Part shown: positions 63,411 through 64,000 of the stretch, one piece after another
How positions within the stretch are numbered: the stretch's first letter is position 1
Layout: the number at the start of each line of letters is the position of its first letter
NCBI GenBank assembly: GCA_900539115.1
Contig: UQAQ01000012.1
Span: 1-64,000, forward strand
Source: an uncultured Roseburia sp.
GTDB taxonomy: Bacteria > Bacillota > Clostridia > Lachnospirales > Lachnospiraceae
Length of the DNA stretch: 64,000 nucleotides
Reading direction: 5' to 3'
The notes under the pieces: model-generated
Told to the model about the DNA's origin: nothing
The model's database searches: none
The model's input: only the letters and a program-made list of their open reading frames with translations
Made by a program: the position numbers and the translations under genes

Positions 63411-63443
63411 TTATCATTCCACCTCCTTGGTTCTGATTTTCTT

Positions 63444-64000
63444 TTATATTTTTCCTTGTATACTATAAACATAAGCCAATACCTCTGCCACCATCTGATA
63501 CAGTTCCGGTGGAATCTGGTTTCCTATTTCTACATTGTAGTACAGCATTCGGGCAAGTGGCTTATTTTCAACAATTTCCACTTTATTCTCTGCTGCGATA
63601 TCTTTGATCCTCGCGGCAAGATAGTCTGCTCCTTTTGCCAGAACAACCGGCGCCTCGCCAAGATCTTTATCATATTTGATTGCCACCGCAAGATGTGTCG
63701 GGTTCGTGATAACTACGTCTGCCTCCGGCACGCTCTGCATCATACGCGCCCTGGAAACCTCCTGCATCTTACTTCGGATACGGCTTTTGATCTGCGGATT
63801 TCCCTCTGTGTTTTTATATTCCTCTTTTACTTCCTGCTTTGTCATCTTCATATCATTTTTAAATTTTCTCCGCTGATAATAGTAATCAACGGCAGCAAGA
63901 ATCAAAAAGACGAAACTTATCTTTAAGCCAATATTAATAACCGTGTTTACCAATAATTGTAAAGCCGATGTCAGATCAAGGCTGTAAATATTGACAATCA
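63444..64000 (-). CDS. flhB: Flagellar export protein FlhB, C-terminal part (cut by window edge)
   Basis: The frame stays open to the right edge, with no in-frame start before it, so this is the C-terminal 185 or so residues. The last membrane segment (TVINIGLKISFVFLILAAVDYYY), the basic linker and the self-cleaving NPTH motif (VITNPTHLAVAIKYD) are seen. FlhB switches export from rod-hook to filament substrates. The 5-prime part lies outside the window. A FliR-FlhB fusion cannot be excluded. Confidence 0.94.
   Translation of the reverse strand, partial: IVNIYSLDLTSALQLLVNTVINIGLKISFVFLILAAVDYYYQRRKFKNDMKMTKQEVKEEYKNTEGNPQIKSRIRSKMQEVSRARMMQSVPEADVVITNPTHLAVAIKYDKDLGEAPVVLAKGADYLAARIKDIAAENKVEIVENKPLARMLYYNVEIGNQIPPELYQMVAEVLAYVYSIQGKI

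Noticed and set aside
1..64000. tRNA, rRNA, CRISPR arrays or riboswitches
   Set aside because: The intergenic gaps were read and none holds a cloverleaf, spaced repeat array or known riboswitch core that I can recognise. A tRNAscan or Rfam search would settle it.

Overview
The window looks like chromosomal DNA of a motile, low-GC Firmicute of class Clostridia, most likely Lachnospiraceae (Roseburia/Agathobacter/Lachnospira-like). The basis is strong AGGAGG ribosome sites, a PolC-type replicase, LexA, RemA, DivIVA/SepF, a Firmicutes-type mutS-mutL-miaA cluster, a mreBCD-pbp2-minCDE-rodA cluster and a fla/che operon with sigma-28. Species cannot be fixed by eye. No rRNA, tRNA, CRISPR array, prophage or insertion sequence was seen. 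No gene-free stretch exceeds about 270 bases.

Layout. (1) 74-5514: rqcH on the minus strand diverges from yicC-remA-gmk-lepB-rpoZ, which ends at a clear terminator. A LexA-controlled, YneA-like LysM protein follows. (2) 5632-9564: a secreted N-acetylmuramoyl-L-alanine amidase, a XerS-like tyrosine recombinase and an orphan BlaI-type repressor. (3) 9701-15010 (minus): hlyD-like adaptor, yggS, sepF, divIVA-like, lspA, rluD, a division and envelope cluster. (4) 15114-24831: a DUF378 membrane protein, then (minus) radC, mreB, mreC, mreD, pbp2, minC, minD, minE, rodA, mgsA, a cell-shape and septum-placement cluster. (5) 24939-32541 (minus): SH3 membrane protein, mutS, mutL, miaA and a PLP lyase-like gene. 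(6) 32747-33361: lexA with two operators around its promoter. A 141-base nested inverted-repeat structure separates it from convergent polC. (7) 33629-49919 (minus): rpsB, tsf, then three accessory genes (a LacI-sensor/GGDEF protein, a polysaccharide deacetylase and a bactofilin), then pyrH, frr, uppS, cdsA, dxr, rseP, ispG, polC. (8) 50063-64000 (minus): the distal half of a flagellar/chemotaxis operon, flhB (cut by the window edge), flhA, flhF, flhG, PilZ protein, cheB, cheA, cheW, cheD, a small membrane protein, fliA, fapA and three small accessory genes.

Most of the window is conserved core machinery: translation (rpsB, tsf, frr, rpoZ, rqcH), isoprenoid/undecaprenol and phospholipid supply (dxr, ispG, uppS, cdsA), wall elongation and division (mre, pbp2, rodA, min, sepF, divIVA), DNA repair (mutSL, lexA SOS) and motility. 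I did not find a convincing wholly new system. The items most worth a second look are the nested inverted repeat between lexA and polC, the inverted repeats upstream of the XerS-like recombinase, the two-site SOS circuit (lexA plus a distant YneA-like gene), the methylglyoxal synthase with two Asp-to-Glu active-site changes, and the three-gene block between tsf and pyrH.
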